A stretch of DNA of 64,000 bases from Rhizophagus clarus (GCA_015698045.1 BLAL01000162.1:558001-622000); one strand, 5' to 3'; positions 1-12,520 are shown, counted from the first letter of the stretch. Notes: a model not told the origin generated them from the sequence alone. Numbers and translations: made by a program.

Positions 1-930
1 TATAAAAAAAATCATGTTTTTATAATAATATTCTCATATTCTTATTTTTTATTTGCTAATTTTACTCATATATAAAAAGAATTTTAGACAAATGAAATTA
101 CCTTTTTATGTTTAAGTAAATTGTTCAGCAGTGTAAAAAGTATTTGTATTTTACTTTTTATGATTCTAAGTATAATATTTGTAAAGATAATTATATTTTT
201 TAAACAATACTAACTCCAAAAAAATTTTTTTTTCTCTTTTAACTTCAGGATGTAATAACATCACTTTGGTCAAATGAAATTTCTTTTTCTGCTTAAGTAA
301 AGTTGTTCAACAAGGTCAAATCTACTTACAGTAAAAATTTTAGGATAATTGGATTAATATTCGTGGAATGCGACTAACATTTGTACTTTCAATTATTTAT
401 CGTTTAAGTGATTTTAATTTTAAAGTGTAATTTTTTTTATTTTAAATCAACTTGTTAATTTTAAGAAGTTATTCAGAAGGGTTGGCAATAATTTATATTT
501 TTATTTTTATAAATCTAAATATAATAATATTTATAAAAAATTCCAAATTTTAAAACTATTTTTAAAATAGCAATAGTATATTAATATTATATTAAGATTA
601 ATTAAAATTAAAAATTCTGAAATTGATATATCATTTTATATTATTAATTTATTAATATTTAGTGAATAAATTTCACAATTTTTTTTTACAATGATATAAA
701 AAATTAATTTACTATTACTATATATATATTTATTATAATTAAATTATCTTTTTATACTTAAATAAAGTTAATATATATGTCAGAAAAAAAATTGCTTAGC
801 AGAATAAAAAATTCAAAGGTTATAATAAGAGTTTGCTTAGCAGAACTTAAAATAATTTGCTTATTGATCATAGTAAATTTTAAAATTTTCATCTGACCTA
901 TATATATATTGTTCAGGGTCTTAACTCTAC
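1..930 (+). repeat. Intron-like tandem array, copy 1 (about 177-bp unit)
   Basis: Tandem degenerate units that each resemble a short exon plus an intron. The best unit has TACTAAC at 208-214, a T-rich tract and an acceptor AG at 247-248. An exon-like block of about 50 bases follows (contains CACTTTGGTCAAATGAAAT) and ends near a GTAAAG donor-like site. A diverged copy of this whole stretch lies at 6950-7980, where acceptors are spaced about 177 bp apart. The array probably starts before the window. No ORF of note runs through it; the short ORFs are not convincing as genes. Confidence 0.65.
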
Positions 931-1129
931 CCTGGGATGAATAGAATATTTCAAATATAAAAAACTTTGAAATTATTTTTTTTTCTTTGATTTTATGTAA
1001 TAAAATGTTAATTAACATTTCATTTTTTTTTGTTTCTCATAAATCAACAGCTTATTAATGAGTTCTCAAATAAAATTCGAATGTAAATTTAAAATAATTT
1101 ATTTTTAATATATTTTTTAAATGAAATAT

Positions 1130-2060
1130 TGATTAATGTTTTGTCTTTATCCTTTTGTAGGTTTGCTCTCTTGGACGTAATTTTGCATAATTCTGAAGAT
1201 ATTTACCTTTGAAATAATTCTTTTTTTTATTTTACTAACAAAACATAAATTAACGTTTCAATTTTATTTTTTTTAGGTACTCGACTTTTTGGAAGTTCCT
1301 TGGAACGAAATTTTGAAAGATAAGTTTTGAAATTATTAAATTTCTGTTATTCTTTTTTTAATGAAATGTTTAGCTAATATTTTCATTTTATTTTTTGTAG
1401 GTTTTAACTTTTGACCACCTTCTGGACTGAATTTGAAGGTATTTACTTTGAAAATTTCAAATTTATTATTTTTATTTTTTTTTAAAACAAAACTTTAACT
1501 AATGTTTTATTTTTTATTTTGTAGGTTCATAGATTTTCTAGTACTATTTTAAAGGTATTTATCTTCGAAAAAAATTAAAATTTAAAAATTTTCTTTCTTT
1601 TTTTGAACAAAATATTAACATTATTTTTTATTTTAAATTTTGAAGGTAAACTTCAAAATTATTAAATTTTTGTTATTATTTTTTTTTAATGAAATATTTT
1701 GCTAACATTTTTATTTTATTTTTGTAGATTTACAGCTGCTGGATATTCTTTGGCTAAATTTTAAAGATAAATAAGCTTCAATTTTTATTTATTATTTTTA
1801 AATGAAACATTGACTAATGTTTTAATTTACTTTTATTTTTTTAGATCCAAGGTTTTCTAAACATTTAATATACAGAATTTCAAAAATTAAAAATCTCAAA
1901 ATTTACTATTATTTTATTAATGAAATATAAACTGCCATTCACAGATTTTTGGATACCTTCTAAAATGTAATTTTGAAATTATTTCTTTTTTCTTTATTTA
2001 AATAAAAATAGTAACTAACATTTTGCTATTCTTTATTGTAGGTTTTCAGTTTTTTTTTAG
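1130..2060 (+). repeat. Intron-like tandem array (about 120-bp unit)
   Basis: About eight units. Acceptor-like ends (pyrimidine tract then TAG) are seen at about 1160, 1276, 1400, 1524, 1727, 1844 and 2041, so the period is close to 120 bp with two units damaged. Each is followed by an exon-like block of about 35-45 bases sharing the pattern TTCTGGA...AATTTTGAAG, then a donor-like GTATTTA or ATAAGTT. Upstream of each acceptor is a branch-like CTAAC or CTAAT (for example GCTAACATT and AACTAATGTT). The exon-like blocks are not in a shared open frame. Confidence 0.7.
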
Positions 2061-2921
2061 ATGTAATGATATTTTCGCATTTTGATACATTTTGTTAAAT
2101 CGAAAAAGTTAAAAGTTGTTTATTAGAATTAAATTAACTGGAACAATGCCTAAATCATTAACAATAACATAATTTGAACATCTGTAAAAAAAAAAAAGGA
2201 CTTTTAATTAATGTATTTAGTTAGCAAATAGAATAGTTTAGTATATGTACTTTTAAATTTGTAAATATCTTTAATTGATAAATTGATATTAGTTAATATT
2301 AAGTGCCTAATTGTAAATTTGTATTAGTATTTTTAAAAAATTTCGCAGGTTTTTTTGTACTTGCAGATCTGCACAGAAATCCATGAAATTTTTCAATATT
2401 GCGTATCTCAGATCTGTGCAGAAATGTACTCTGCAGAATTGCACAGATCTGTAGACTAAAATTTTTCCCAATAAATCCACTTTAAACTTTTTCATATTTG
2501 TTATATTACATAATATTATATTTTTTTTAAAAAATTATTTAACTAACTAATTGATTTAGTAAAGCCTTTAATATTCATTAATTTTGCAAAATTAAAAACC
2601 TTAGTTATAATAATTTTTTGTAATAGTTTTATTTGCAAATCATTTGAAATCCAAATTACTAAAGTTTTTTTTAATTCAAAAGATTTTGGTAATTTTTCTT
2701 TCTATTTAGTTATATTAAATCCATTAAATTCTATATTCAACTATTTTTATTTATTCTTTAAAATATTACAAATATAATTGTTTCTAAAATTCAATTAGCA
2801 ATCTGAAATTTAAAATTACTAAATTACATAAATACATAATTAATTACATAAATCTGTAATTATACATTCCAAAATTCAAAAATTTGTGTAATAGTAAGGA
2901 AGTATAAAATATTTTCAGATC
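2061..2921. other. AT-rich stretch with GCAGATCTGC motif cluster
   Basis: No credible gene. Between about 2340 and 2460 a cluster of self-complementary motifs (GCAGATCTGCACAG and variants, both orientations) resembles the motif-rich ends of the mobile elements elsewhere in the window; similar motifs recur near 21840-21860. A partner end was not identified, so it is not called as an element. Confidence 0.3.
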
Positions 2922-3119
2922 TAGTAAACCAATTTTAATGATTTTACTCTCATTTGATTTGTCTCATTAAGATGAATCTAGTGATTATTAGTATCAGAAC
3001 ACAATTTAATAATTGGAGTTTTATGTTCGTATTATCATTAGATTCATCTTAATGAGATGAATCAAATGACAGTAAGATTATCAAAATCAGACAACTAGTT
3101 ATAGAGTTATGGTTTACTA
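2922..3119. mobile_element. MITE-like hairpin, ends TAGTAAACC
   Basis: Terminal TAGTAAACC at 2922-2930 is matched by GGTTTACTA at 3111-3119. Internal arms also pair: ATTTGATTTGTCTCATTAAG near 2955 against its near-complement around 3040-3066. About 198 bp, non-coding. I see no target duplication. Related motifs (TTTGATGAGAT...CTAATGAG) recur at 36111-36545. Confidence 0.55.
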
Positions 3120-4540
3120 AATTTTTAAATATAATTTGACCAAAATTTAGGTTAATTCTGGCTAAATATTTTTGTAATATAAAATTAAATACAGAATCTA
3201 AAATTAAATACAGAATTCAGATCTTTTCTAATAAATTACTTAATAATTACAGAATTACAGAATTACATAATTTTATAATACAAAAATAATTTCAAATATA
3301 ATAAGTATAATCACAAATAATATTTTTTTTATACCAAATTTTTTTTCTATTTCTTCTTGTGATAATAACAGATTTTTATAATAAAACAAATATAACATTT
3401 TTTTTTTCAAAAGTTAAACCTTTTTTTTTTTTTAATATTACTTTATTATTTTTTTTTTGCTTTATTATAATAACATAGTTATAAAAAGTTTAAAAATAAA
3501 AAAAATAATTTTATTGTTTAATTATAATCTAATTAGCTCTTCCAATTATATAATAAATTTAATATATCAAAATTTTTTTTATTATATTTTATTATAAATG
3601 ATATATTAACAAAAGTTCAATACATATTATATCGAATTTTATATAAAATTCAGTATATTAAGATTTATTTATATATTATAAAACTGGTTTTTAGAAAAAA
3701 GTTTAATAAATCAAGAGTTTGTTATATTATAAGTTTGTTATATTAAGATCAAACTGTATATTAATGTGTAAAATGATTAGTAAACAAAAGTTTTTTAAAG
3801 TTATAAAATAAAAATTTTAAATAAAATTAATTTGTGATCCAAATATAAAATAAAGAGTTCTATATTGAAAATTGTAGCTAATTATATAATAGTGCAGAAT
3901 CTGATATCACAGTAAATCAAAGTACTAATTGTTAAAATATAATATAAAAATTAAGTTTATTGGCATAAAATTATGCTATTTGGATTACTTTTTATTGAAA
4001 GTTCAGTAAATTTTTTAAGCACTAAAAACAACTTACTTATGAGCTTAAAAAAGAAAAAAAAACCTTATTATAAATAATGGGTTTTTACTTTTAGGTTCAT
4101 AGGAAAGTTATTTCTAATGATTGAAAATTTTAGCAGACTTTTAGTAAAAAGTTAGCTAAATAGTATAATTTTATGCTAATGATTTTAGTTTTTATATCAT
4201 ATTTAAAAAATTAGTATTTTAATTTATCACATCTTTAAATTCTATGCTATTATATACTACTATACTATATAACTTTAACTCCAGTTTTTAATAATTAAAT
4301 TCTCTATTTTTACACAAATTATAAATTAAGTTTTTATATAAAATAATATTAAAAATAGTATTAAATAATACTAAAAAGTATTTATATTAATTAAAAATAA
4401 TTAAACTATTTTTTAAAAAAAATATTTTATGTTAATAATAATAAAATTATTTAGTTAAAAAATATGATTAGAATAAAAGAAAAAAGGGATATATACATAT
4501 ATATATATAAATCTTTATTATAGAAATTTTATTACACAAA
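3120..4540. other. Gene-free AT-rich stretch
   Basis: Very A/T-rich with many homopolymer runs. I see no coding exon, RNA gene or clear repeat boundary in it. Confidence 0.5.
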
Positions 4541-4548
4541 CTTAAATA

Positions 4549-4745
4549 CAGTCATACCTCCATAAGTGCACCCTCTATAAGTGTACGCAATATGTAAATT
4601 CTCTTTAAGTGCACGGTAGGCTTTAGTCCAAACTTATAAGAGTTCTTAATATTTTACCCTCTATAAATACACACTCTCTCTAAGTGCACATTTTGCTATT
4701 TTTTTACTATGATCCTAAGGGGGTGCACTTATGGAGGTATGACTG
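4549..4745. mobile_element. Tc1/mariner-type MITE (TA target)
   Basis: Inverted ends CAGTCATACCTCCATAAGTG at the left and its complement at the right, about 25 bp long, with TA at 4547-4548 and 4746-4747. The 197-bp element has no coding capacity. TA target duplication and CAG-type ends are typical of Tc1/mariner/pogo MITEs. The motif AGTGCAC is repeated inside the arms. Confidence 0.8.
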
Positions 4746-4911
4746 TACTGAGTTCTATTTAAAATAAGTTAACTATACATTTAAATATCTAACTAATTAA
4801 AGATAGTGATATATATTATATAATATTAGTTTAATATAAGGCTTTTATCTCCTACTCCTATATATAAGATTTTATATAATCAATTAAATTATAGTATAAA
4901 GTTATTAGATA

Positions 4912-6255
4912 CAGTGGGCATCAAAATAAACGCACCAAAATTTTTTAAAAGTTGTTAATTGTTCTTATTAAATCAGTTTAAATCCAATTAAAATAAAATT
5001 TAAAATATAAATAATATATGGGGTCTTTGCAATAGAAAGGTACGAAACTCAAAAAAAATAAAAATTTAATTAATATTAAATTTACACTTATTTTAGTATA
5101 AAAAATATAATTAGTATATAAAATAAATTTAAAAATTTTTTTGAGTTTCGTACCTTTCTATTGCAAAGACCCCATATGATATAAACTATTAAAAAACAGA
5201 AAATTTAATATAAATTCATTAATTGGTTTTTTAATTACTTTTGATATTAAACCAAAAAAACTTGGTGCTTTTGTTTTGCTACTTTTTAAAATTTTTAAAA
5301 AATCAAAATTTTTACAAAATTGTATTATGATTTTATAATAAAAAAATATAAAATTAATTATTAAATAGCTTAAATTATTGATTAAAATTAAAAAAAATCA
5401 ATACTTTTTAATAATAAATTAATTTATTTATTTAATAAATATAGTTAAAAATTATTATAAAACATATAAAATTTACAATTTTTTAGTATAAGGTTTTTTT
5501 TGAATAAAATTAGATCAAAGATTTTTATAATAAAAAATAATATTAAATTTTAGATTCTCCTAGTTAAGGAGAATATGCGAAAAAAACTGCATTTATAACG
5601 GACCTCTAGTTAGTAAGAAATTGCTTGTTAAAAAATGGTAATGATTTTCATTTTATATATAGAAATGATTTTCACTATATGTAAAATGAAAATCATTACT
5701 ATTTTTTAACTAATGATTTCTTACTAACTAGAGGTCCATTGCAAATGCAGTTTTTTTTCGCATATTCTCCTTAACTAGGAGAATCTAAAATTTAATATTA
5801 TTTTATTATAAAAATCTTGGATCTAATTTTATTCAAAAAAAACCTTATACTAAAAAATTGTAAATTTTATATGTTTTATAATAATTTTTAACTATATTTA
5901 TTAAATAAAAATAAATAATAAAAATAAAAATAAATAAATTAATTTATTATTAAAAAGTATTGATTTTTTTTAATTTTAATCAATAATTTAAGCTATTTAA
6001 TAATTAATTTTACATTTTTTTATTATAAAATCATAATACAATTTTGTAAAAATTTTGATTTTTTAAAAATTTTAGGTTTAATGTTAAGTAATTAAAAAAC
6101 TAATTAATGAATTTATATTAAATTTTTTGTTTTTTAATAGTTTATATTATATATTATTTATATTTTAAATTTTATTTTAATTGGATTTAAACTGATTTAA
6201 TAAAAACAATTAACAACTTTAAAAAATTTTGGTGCGTTTATTTTGATACCCACTG
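4912..6255. mobile_element. 1.3-kb palindromic element, TA target
   Basis: Ends CAGTGGGCATCAAAATAAAC and its near-complement at 6229-6255, flanked by TA (4910-4911, 6256-6257). Inverted pairing continues along almost the whole length to a loop at about 5663-5673, so the element is one giant hairpin with arms near 590 bp. The left arm carries a 154-bp nested hairpin (5020-5173) that is absent from the right arm. No ORF. The ends match those of the element at 26094-27417, so the two belong to one family, probably non-autonomous Tc1/mariner-like. Confidence 0.8.
5020..5173. mobile_element. Nested 154-bp hairpin MITE
   Basis: Near-perfect inverted arms starting GGGGTCTTTGCAATAGAAAG, flanked by ATAT on both sides (5016-5019, 5174-5177). 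The opposite arm of the host palindrome (around 6140-6165) preserves the same sequence without the insertion, so removal of the element plus one ATAT gives the empty site with one base difference. Confidence 0.75.
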
Positions 6256-6307
6256 TATAATATAAGATTTTTTTTAACCTTTTTATCCTCTAAAAAATTA
6301 TGTAATA

Positions 6308-6519
6308 CAGTTGTATCTCCATATAGTCATACTCCATATAAGTACATCATATATATAAGCATACATTTAAGCTTTTTGAATGGTAAAAATTATTGGAAGA
6401 ATCCTTCTCTATACTCTACAATCACAATCATAATAACTTCTTTTTATAAGCATATTGTGCTTTAAAAAGTCACTATGTGCCTGTCTGCTTAACTGCGTGA
6501 CTATAAGGAAGTATTACTG
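6308..6519. mobile_element. Degenerate TA-flanked MITE
   Basis: Imperfect inverted ends (CAGTTGTATCTCCATATAGT on the left; right-end complement CAGTAATACTTCCTTATAGT), flanked by TA (6306-6307, 6520-6521). The internal motif TATAGTCA/TATAAGC is repeated. It is similar in style to the one-ended fragment at 15284-15500. Non-coding. Confidence 0.65.
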
Positions 6520-6949
6520 TAAATGTTATTACTTTAAAAATTTATATTAAAATAAGTAAATAAAAATCTTATATAAAATTATTTTTATATAATCATTAGG
6601 CAATTCAAATTTAATATATTTACATAAAACTTGAACAATATATATATAGGTAACAAAAAAATTTGCTTATTTATCATATAAAATTTTTTTTTAAGTCATA
6701 TAGAATATTGCTTATTAGAAAGCAAAATATAAAAAAAATCATAATTATAAATGCGTAATAGGGAGTTAAAATTGTTAAAGTTATATATAGATTTTACGTA
6801 GCAAGAGGTGATTTTTATACTACATATATATTAAAAAAAAAAAAATTTTAATTTCACTCATACTTTTAAAAATTTTTTTAAAAAGTTATTTTCTTTTTTC
6901 AATATATTATTGATTTTATACACTTTAGTTTTCATAAAATTAAATATTA

Positions 6950-7980
6950 TATTTATAAAAAAATACATTTTTTATAATAATATTCTCTTATTCTTGTTTT
7001 TTGTTTACTAAATTTAACTATATGTAAAATAAATTTTAGTTTAATAAAATCACTTTTTTATATTTAAGTAAAGCTATTTAGCAATGTCAAAAATACTCAG
7101 ATCTTAATTTTCTTAAAGTTAGGTATAATATTTATGAAGAAATTTGTATTTTTCAAACAGTACTAATTCCAAAATTTTTTTTCTCTCTTTTAACTACAGA
7201 ATGTAATTACATCACTTTGATCAAATGAAATTACTCTTTTCCGCTTAAGTAAAGTTGTTTAGCGGAATTGAATCTACTTATATATTAATTTTTATAATGA
7301 TTTGCATAATATTCATGGAGTATTGGTTATTTTTGTATTATCAATTTTTTTGCAAAAATCTGTTTTGCAACTTCAGAGTGTAATTTCACTACTTTGGTCG
7401 AATGAAATCACTTTTTCCGCTTAATTAAAGTTGTTCAGCAGGTTCGAATCTACTTACAGTAAAAATTTTAGGATGATTGGATTAACATTTGTGGAATGCG
7501 ACCAAGTTTTGTACTTTCAATTATTTATTGTTTATTTGATTTTTAATTTTAAAGTGTAATTTTACTATTTTTGGTTAAATGAAATCAACTACTTGTGCTT
7601 AAATAAATTGTTCAGAATGGTTGAAAATAATTGTACTTTATTTTTTATAACTCTAGGTATAATATTTATTGAAAGGTTAGTATCCCTATAATAGTATTAA
7701 TTTTTAAATTTTTAATATTTTGGGTATTTAAATTAAGTTATTTATCACATTAAAATTTATTTGTATTTTAATTTTTATAATAAATTGTACTATAAATATA
7801 AATTTAAAGTTATTTATAAAAGTTTTTATATATGTCATAAAATGAGTTGTTTAGCAATATAAAATTTTTGATGTTATAATAAAATTTTACTTAGTAGAGT
7901 TTAAAATAATTTGCTTATTGATCATAGTAAAAAATTTGGATTTTAATGTGACCTATATATATATTGTTCGGGATCCTATT
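6950..7980 (+). repeat. Intron-like tandem array, copy 2 of 1-930
   Basis: Colinear, diverged duplicate of 1-930: the same order of blocks, including the opening TTTTTATAATAATATTCTC and the closing TTGCTTATTGATCATAGTAA followed by a GACCTATATATATATTGTTC block. Acceptor-like AGs lie at 7198-7199, 7375-7376 and about 7552, a period of 177 bp. A branch-like TACTAAT sits at 7161-7167. Exon-like blocks carry CACTTTGRTCRAATGAAAT. Confidence 0.65.
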
Positions 7981-8204
7981 TACATATTATTTGTGACTTT
8001 TTTCTATTTTTTTTATTTTCTTTTAAATCAATTTTATTTGAATTATATATATATATATAAATATTTAAAAGTTTTTCTTTTTATAATAATATAATTAATA
8101 GGATTTATTTACATTTTTTTATAAAAAAATAATCCTTATTATTTTACAAAATTTTCAAGACAAATTTTAATAATTTTCTATATATCAAATGTTACAAATG
8201 TTAT

Positions 8205-8400
8205 TTATTCCTTTAATTTTAATTTATTTTCTTTTATATAATCATTATTATTATATAAATCTTTATTTTTCACATCATTTAATATATTAATATTTTTACA
8301 TTCAATGTTTATATCATTTACTAATATACTATTATTTACTTCTTTTATATCATCTGATCCTTTATTGCCTGATTTTTTTTTATCTTTCAGTTGAATGGTT
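8205..8400 (-). CDS. Possible terminal exon, unknown protein
   Basis: On the minus strand an open stretch of about 64 codons ends at a TAA (8205-8207) and encodes a charged, Asn/Lys/Asp-rich tail (begins IQLKDKKKSGNKGSDD, ends LKLKE). Its composition is less like random AT-rich DNA than its neighbours, which is the only support. No start or upstream exon was found. It may be a chance open frame. Confidence 0.2.
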
Positions 8401-9345
8401 TTATTTAGTAATTTATAATTATTAATGTTTTATGTAAACATAAGTATCACATTTTAATAAGATCATTTTTGTTATATAATAAAGTCACCAGATTAAATCA
8501 CCCCAGATTAAAATTAGTCTTATACATATTTATAAATCTAATTTTTGTAAATACCGTTTATTTTCATCATTTGATAAATATGATTCAACCTATTAAAATA
8601 CAAACAAAGTTAATGTTAATTAATATCATCTTATTATAATACATAGAAAAATATTAATACTTCATTTTAAAAAAGAATATGAATCAGAAAGCTGGCATGA
8701 TGAAATCAGTCTGAAACTAGTCTTTTTACTTCTTTTATCATAATTGTTATTTTAGTTTTAATTTCTCTTCTTGAGTTGTATTTTGTTTGTAATTAATTCT
8801 CCTTTCCTTTATTCTTAAAAGATTCTGGTTGAATTACTAACTTTTACTTCCCTTTTTAGTGTTTTTTTTTTTTTAGTTTTATTTTTTCTGGGCCATGCTC
8901 CGAACATGTCACTTGCATGTCTATAATGCTCACTTTTGAACTAAATCATAATAACTAAACTAAACTAAACTACAGTAATTTTACACTTTATTTAGTTGTA
9001 ACTAAAAAACGGCGATAATTTTAAAATACAAATTTTTAAAAGCTTCAATTTTACGTGAAATAATAATTGCTACTACATAAATTATGGTTTAGTTTCTTTG
9101 GAAAAAATTTGTCTATTATGATTTTATTTATAAAGCACATTTTACCTTTAAACGGTAGTCACGTATAAACGTTGTGCACTTAGCACAAAATTCTATAGAA
9201 ACGTGCCTGCAAGCAGTAATGATATACAGTAGTAACATACGTGTATATATATATTATTATTGTTTAATCAAGTGCTCTATAACGTTGAATTGAGTATTGA
9301 TCCTAATAAATGGAATATAACAATATTTTGCGCTCATTCACAATT
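8401..9345. other. Gene-free stretch downstream of the 9.3-11.1 kb gene
   Basis: AT-rich with a slightly more complex patch at 8880-9250. I see no coding exon. The end proximal to 9346 is probably the 3' untranslated region of the minus-strand gene. Confidence 0.4.
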
Positions 9346-11135
9346 TTATTTCCATTGTTGTTTAATATTAGAAGTTCGACGTGGTAGTCGCAATCGTGAA
9401 CTCGTTGAGGCTTTAAAACTATCCATATTTGAGCTATTCAAAGAGCCACCTTTTTTTTTAGTATTATACTTCAAACGTGAGATGGATGTTGGTGCTCTCA
9501 AATTTGATGATTGAGTCTTCACTTTTTTGGCTGTTGGAGATATGGCTGATTTTGCTTGAATTTTATCTGAAACAAAGAAAAATATAAAATTTTTGATTTC
9601 AATTACCCAAATTTAGTTATATAGATTATCTTACTCGAATCGTTTATACAACTCAGATGTGGTGACAAAGGCTTTTCGGCAGTCCTCTTTCTTTTTCGAA
9701 ATTCATTTCTTTCATATAAATTTTCGACCGATGATTCATTTGTATTATTTCTTTGCTTTTCATTATTTGATGAATCAATCGTGGAAGCAGATTTATGTGA
9801 AGCTTGTGATATCGCTCTTTCATTATTTGGATTATTTTCGGGCTGTTGAGAGTGAGTTAAAGAATCCAAACTAAAGTTGTTTCCATATCTTAGAATCTTT
9901 CCTTTATCGTTAGTTGACACTTTTGATAAATCTCCCAAAAGTACTGGCTGTTGAAAATCCATAGATACTTTTGTTATTTCATTTATTTGAGTTGAGAGTT
10001 TTCGTTTCTCATATCTTTGGAAAAGTCTAGATTTGCCAAATTCCTTTGTAGCGTGCTCTCTTAATGGTAAATCATTAACATTAATGTCAAGTGTCTCTTG
10101 CATTTTAATTTTTTGTGCAGGATATGTCCTATGTATTCCGATCGGGGAATACAAATGATGGTTAATCAGACACACAACATCATCTGGACACTTTATATGG
10201 GATAAATTTGCTAACAACTCCGATTTTGAATCAGATTTAACAGGTAGTGGTGGTTGTGCGTTTGAATTTGCTGCTTTAAATTTAGACATCGCTTCTTTAA
10301 ACTGGTTCAAAGTAGTTCGCGCAATAAGCAGTGATTCGTCGTTTATGTTATCGATTGATGTTAAATCTTGTTTTGACCGTTTTTGGAGAGTAGAGGCGGT
10401 TCGGTTCGTTTCGTTAATCAGAGTATTGTTTATAGCTAAGTTGATATTCAAATTTAGCTATTAAACATATATTTTTTTTCAAATATTGTGGATACATTGA
10501 TACCTTGCCCATTTTCATCATTAAAGAAATGGTATGTAGTTTTTGAAATTTCGCGTATATTTTCCAAAGTATTCTCCGAAGAGGTGCTTAGATGTTTCCA
10601 TGGTGTACTCATGCCGTCATTTTGCAAAGTTGTATCTCTGAAACACATAATTTCTGTGTTCTTTTCTATACGTGATATCGGACTAAATTTATTGTTAAAA
10701 GTAAAACCAAATATAATAATTAAAAAAAATATAGTCCATTAAAATTTAAACATACGTATAATTATTAAGTTTCATTTCAGGTGTAACAATCTCTTTAGGC
10801 AGGAACTCAAAGACGTCTTCCTCTTCAAATGTTTGCAATTCGAGAGGGTCATTTAATAAATTTATGCTAGTGTCTATTTTTTATTCATAAAATACATTAA
10901 AAGTAAAGCGGGATAAAATAAAAGATCAAATAAATTTAAAATTATAACCTTCATTTAATCTATCAAAAATCGCGGCGCTTTCCCTTCTTTTTCGAGCTCT
11001 AGAAAAGTTTACAGAATTTAGTTTAAGTTTATCCTGTAATTTATCATTAAAATCATCAACATTCGAAGATAGAAGAAAAGTTTCGTTTTTAGATGTGGAT
11101 CTAAAATTAAATTGTCTTTGATCTTCCATAGTCAC
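9346..11135 (-). CDS. Five-exon gene, about 501-aa unrecognised protein
   Basis: Exons on the minus strand: 11135-10949, 10873-10756, 10682-10504, 10435-9635, 9566-9346. All introns are GT-AG, phases agree across every junction, and the total of 1506 nt gives 501 residues plus TAA. A second in-frame ATG at 11129 could be the true start (MEDQRQFNF). The fourth intron acceptor is set at 10436, not the nearer upstream AG, because only that keeps frame. The protein is hydrophilic and probably largely disordered: N-terminal SRARKRRESAAIFDRLNEG, acidic LQTFEEEDVFEFLPKE, a segment with PIGIHRTYPAQKIKMQ, and a basic Ser/Lys/Arg-rich C-terminus (PTAKKVKTQSSNL, SRLRLPRR). No signal peptide or membrane segment. 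Basic patches would suit a nuclear protein, but that is inference; I do not recognise a family. Confidence 0.8.
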
Positions 11136-11260
11136 GAAAGGCGATAGGAGCTAAAGTCTTCAAGTTTGTTTTTCTCTTAATATGGCTATCTGATTGTTAC
11201 GTCATTCGTGATTGTGTGGTACAAACCTTGTTATGAACCTATCTTGTGTAACCTTAATGT

Positions 11261-11461
11261 GAATTATCTTACCACACCACCCTCGGAAAGGTGTAAGGTC
11301 TAACCGTCACCGATCACGTGATGTCCGCGTTCGCGTTGTTTATATTTATCTCAGCGACTTGTTTTTTTTTTGAGTGGTCTGATCTCTATTTGTTACAACA
11401 CTTCGGATGTTACCTGTACTACCAAAAACATATAGCCGAGGGTGGTGTGGTAAGATGATCC
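11261..11461. mobile_element. MULE-type MITE, 9-bp target duplication
   Basis: Inverted ends containing ATCTTACCACACCACCCTCG (about 26 bp in total), flanked by a perfect 9-bp direct repeat CCTTAATGT (11252-11260 and 11462-11470). 201 bp, non-coding, noticeably GC-richer than its surroundings. It sits just upstream of the 9.3-11.1 kb gene and could affect its promoter. Confidence 0.85.
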
Positions 11462-11470
11462 CCTTAATGT

Positions 11471-12290
11471 AGTGATAGATTCAAACCCGTTAGCTAATAT
11501 TTATGCAGTTTGGCTTTTCTTTAATCTTTTTCTCTTTATTAAAAACATTGTTTATATACGTATAAATGCAACAGAAAAATATTAAAAATTTCATTTTATA
11601 TTGATATAATAGATAGTGAAGATATTTTACATATTTAAACTGCATTTTTTATTGTATATATTGTATATGTGATTTATACATTTACTATAAAGAAATGTGC
11701 ATTACTAAAAAAAAATTACTTTATTAAATTATATATTTTTATAAATTTTATTATCTGCTATTATAAAATATTTTTACAAATAAACAAAATGGTAGTAAAA
11801 TAGTAAATTATTTTTATTCCTAGTGATTATAAGTAATAAATCTATCAAGAAGTATACCATTATTTTTATGTTATGTTTTAATCTATCAAAAATATATCAC
11901 ATTCAGATTTTACAATAAAATCTCAAGAAATTTACTACAAATTTATTAAAATCAATATTCTTGCTAAAATAAAAGTAGTTTTTACAGGTTAGATAAAGGA
12001 TAAATGAAATTATATAATATATTATTATATGATATTTTTAATATTTTTTATAATTAAAATTATTTTAAAAATTCTTATTTTTTATTAAAAAATGTTATTA
12101 AAGAATATTATATTTAAGGATACAGTATATTATATTACCTCATATATGGCAAAAATTAATGATCTTTTGTTTTAATTTTATTATAACTAAAACTTTTCCA
12201 AAACTTTTTTAAAAATATCTGTTAAAAAGTCAGATTTTCTGGTTTTTAAATAAACTTTAAAAAAATATAGTATAAATAAAGTATTTTATT
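11471..12290. other. Gene-free AT-rich stretch
   Basis: No coding exon, RNA gene or bounded repeat recognised. Confidence 0.5.
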
Positions 12291-12520
12291 AAAGAGATAA
12301 TTTATACATCGCCCCTGCGATATTATTGTCTCCATTTTGTCACCTGTGTCATACCCCTACTTTTTTCATTTTTTCATATATATTCCAGTAATAGAATTTT
12401 TTTTTGTTGTATTTTTCATATCCTATTAAATGTCACATGTTTTAATTTTAGCCAGCATTACATAATTCTACTCAGAGGTAATGCGTCATAGGGGTGATAT
12501 ATAAATTTACTCTTTATTAA
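12291..12520. mobile_element. MITE, ends AAAGAG...CATCGCCCCTG
   Basis: Inverted ends: AAAGAGATAATTTATACATC followed by GCCCCTG on the left; the right end is the near-complement, closing with CTCTTT. About 230 bp. A possible TATTA target duplication is present but ambiguous. A second, left-truncated copy lies at 43597-43803 with the same internal order (GCGATATTAT, CATTTTGTCAC, TTTTAGCC, GCATTACATAATTCT). Confidence 0.65.

Noticed and set aside
5540-5800. A separate small MITE at the palindrome centre
   Set aside because: The inverted pairing is continuous with the arms of the 4912-6255 element, so it is simply the inner part of that hairpin.
7440-7460. GGTTCGAATC, which resembles a tRNA T-arm
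   Set aside because: It is one variant of the 177-bp array unit; sister units read differently and no cloverleaf can be formed around it.
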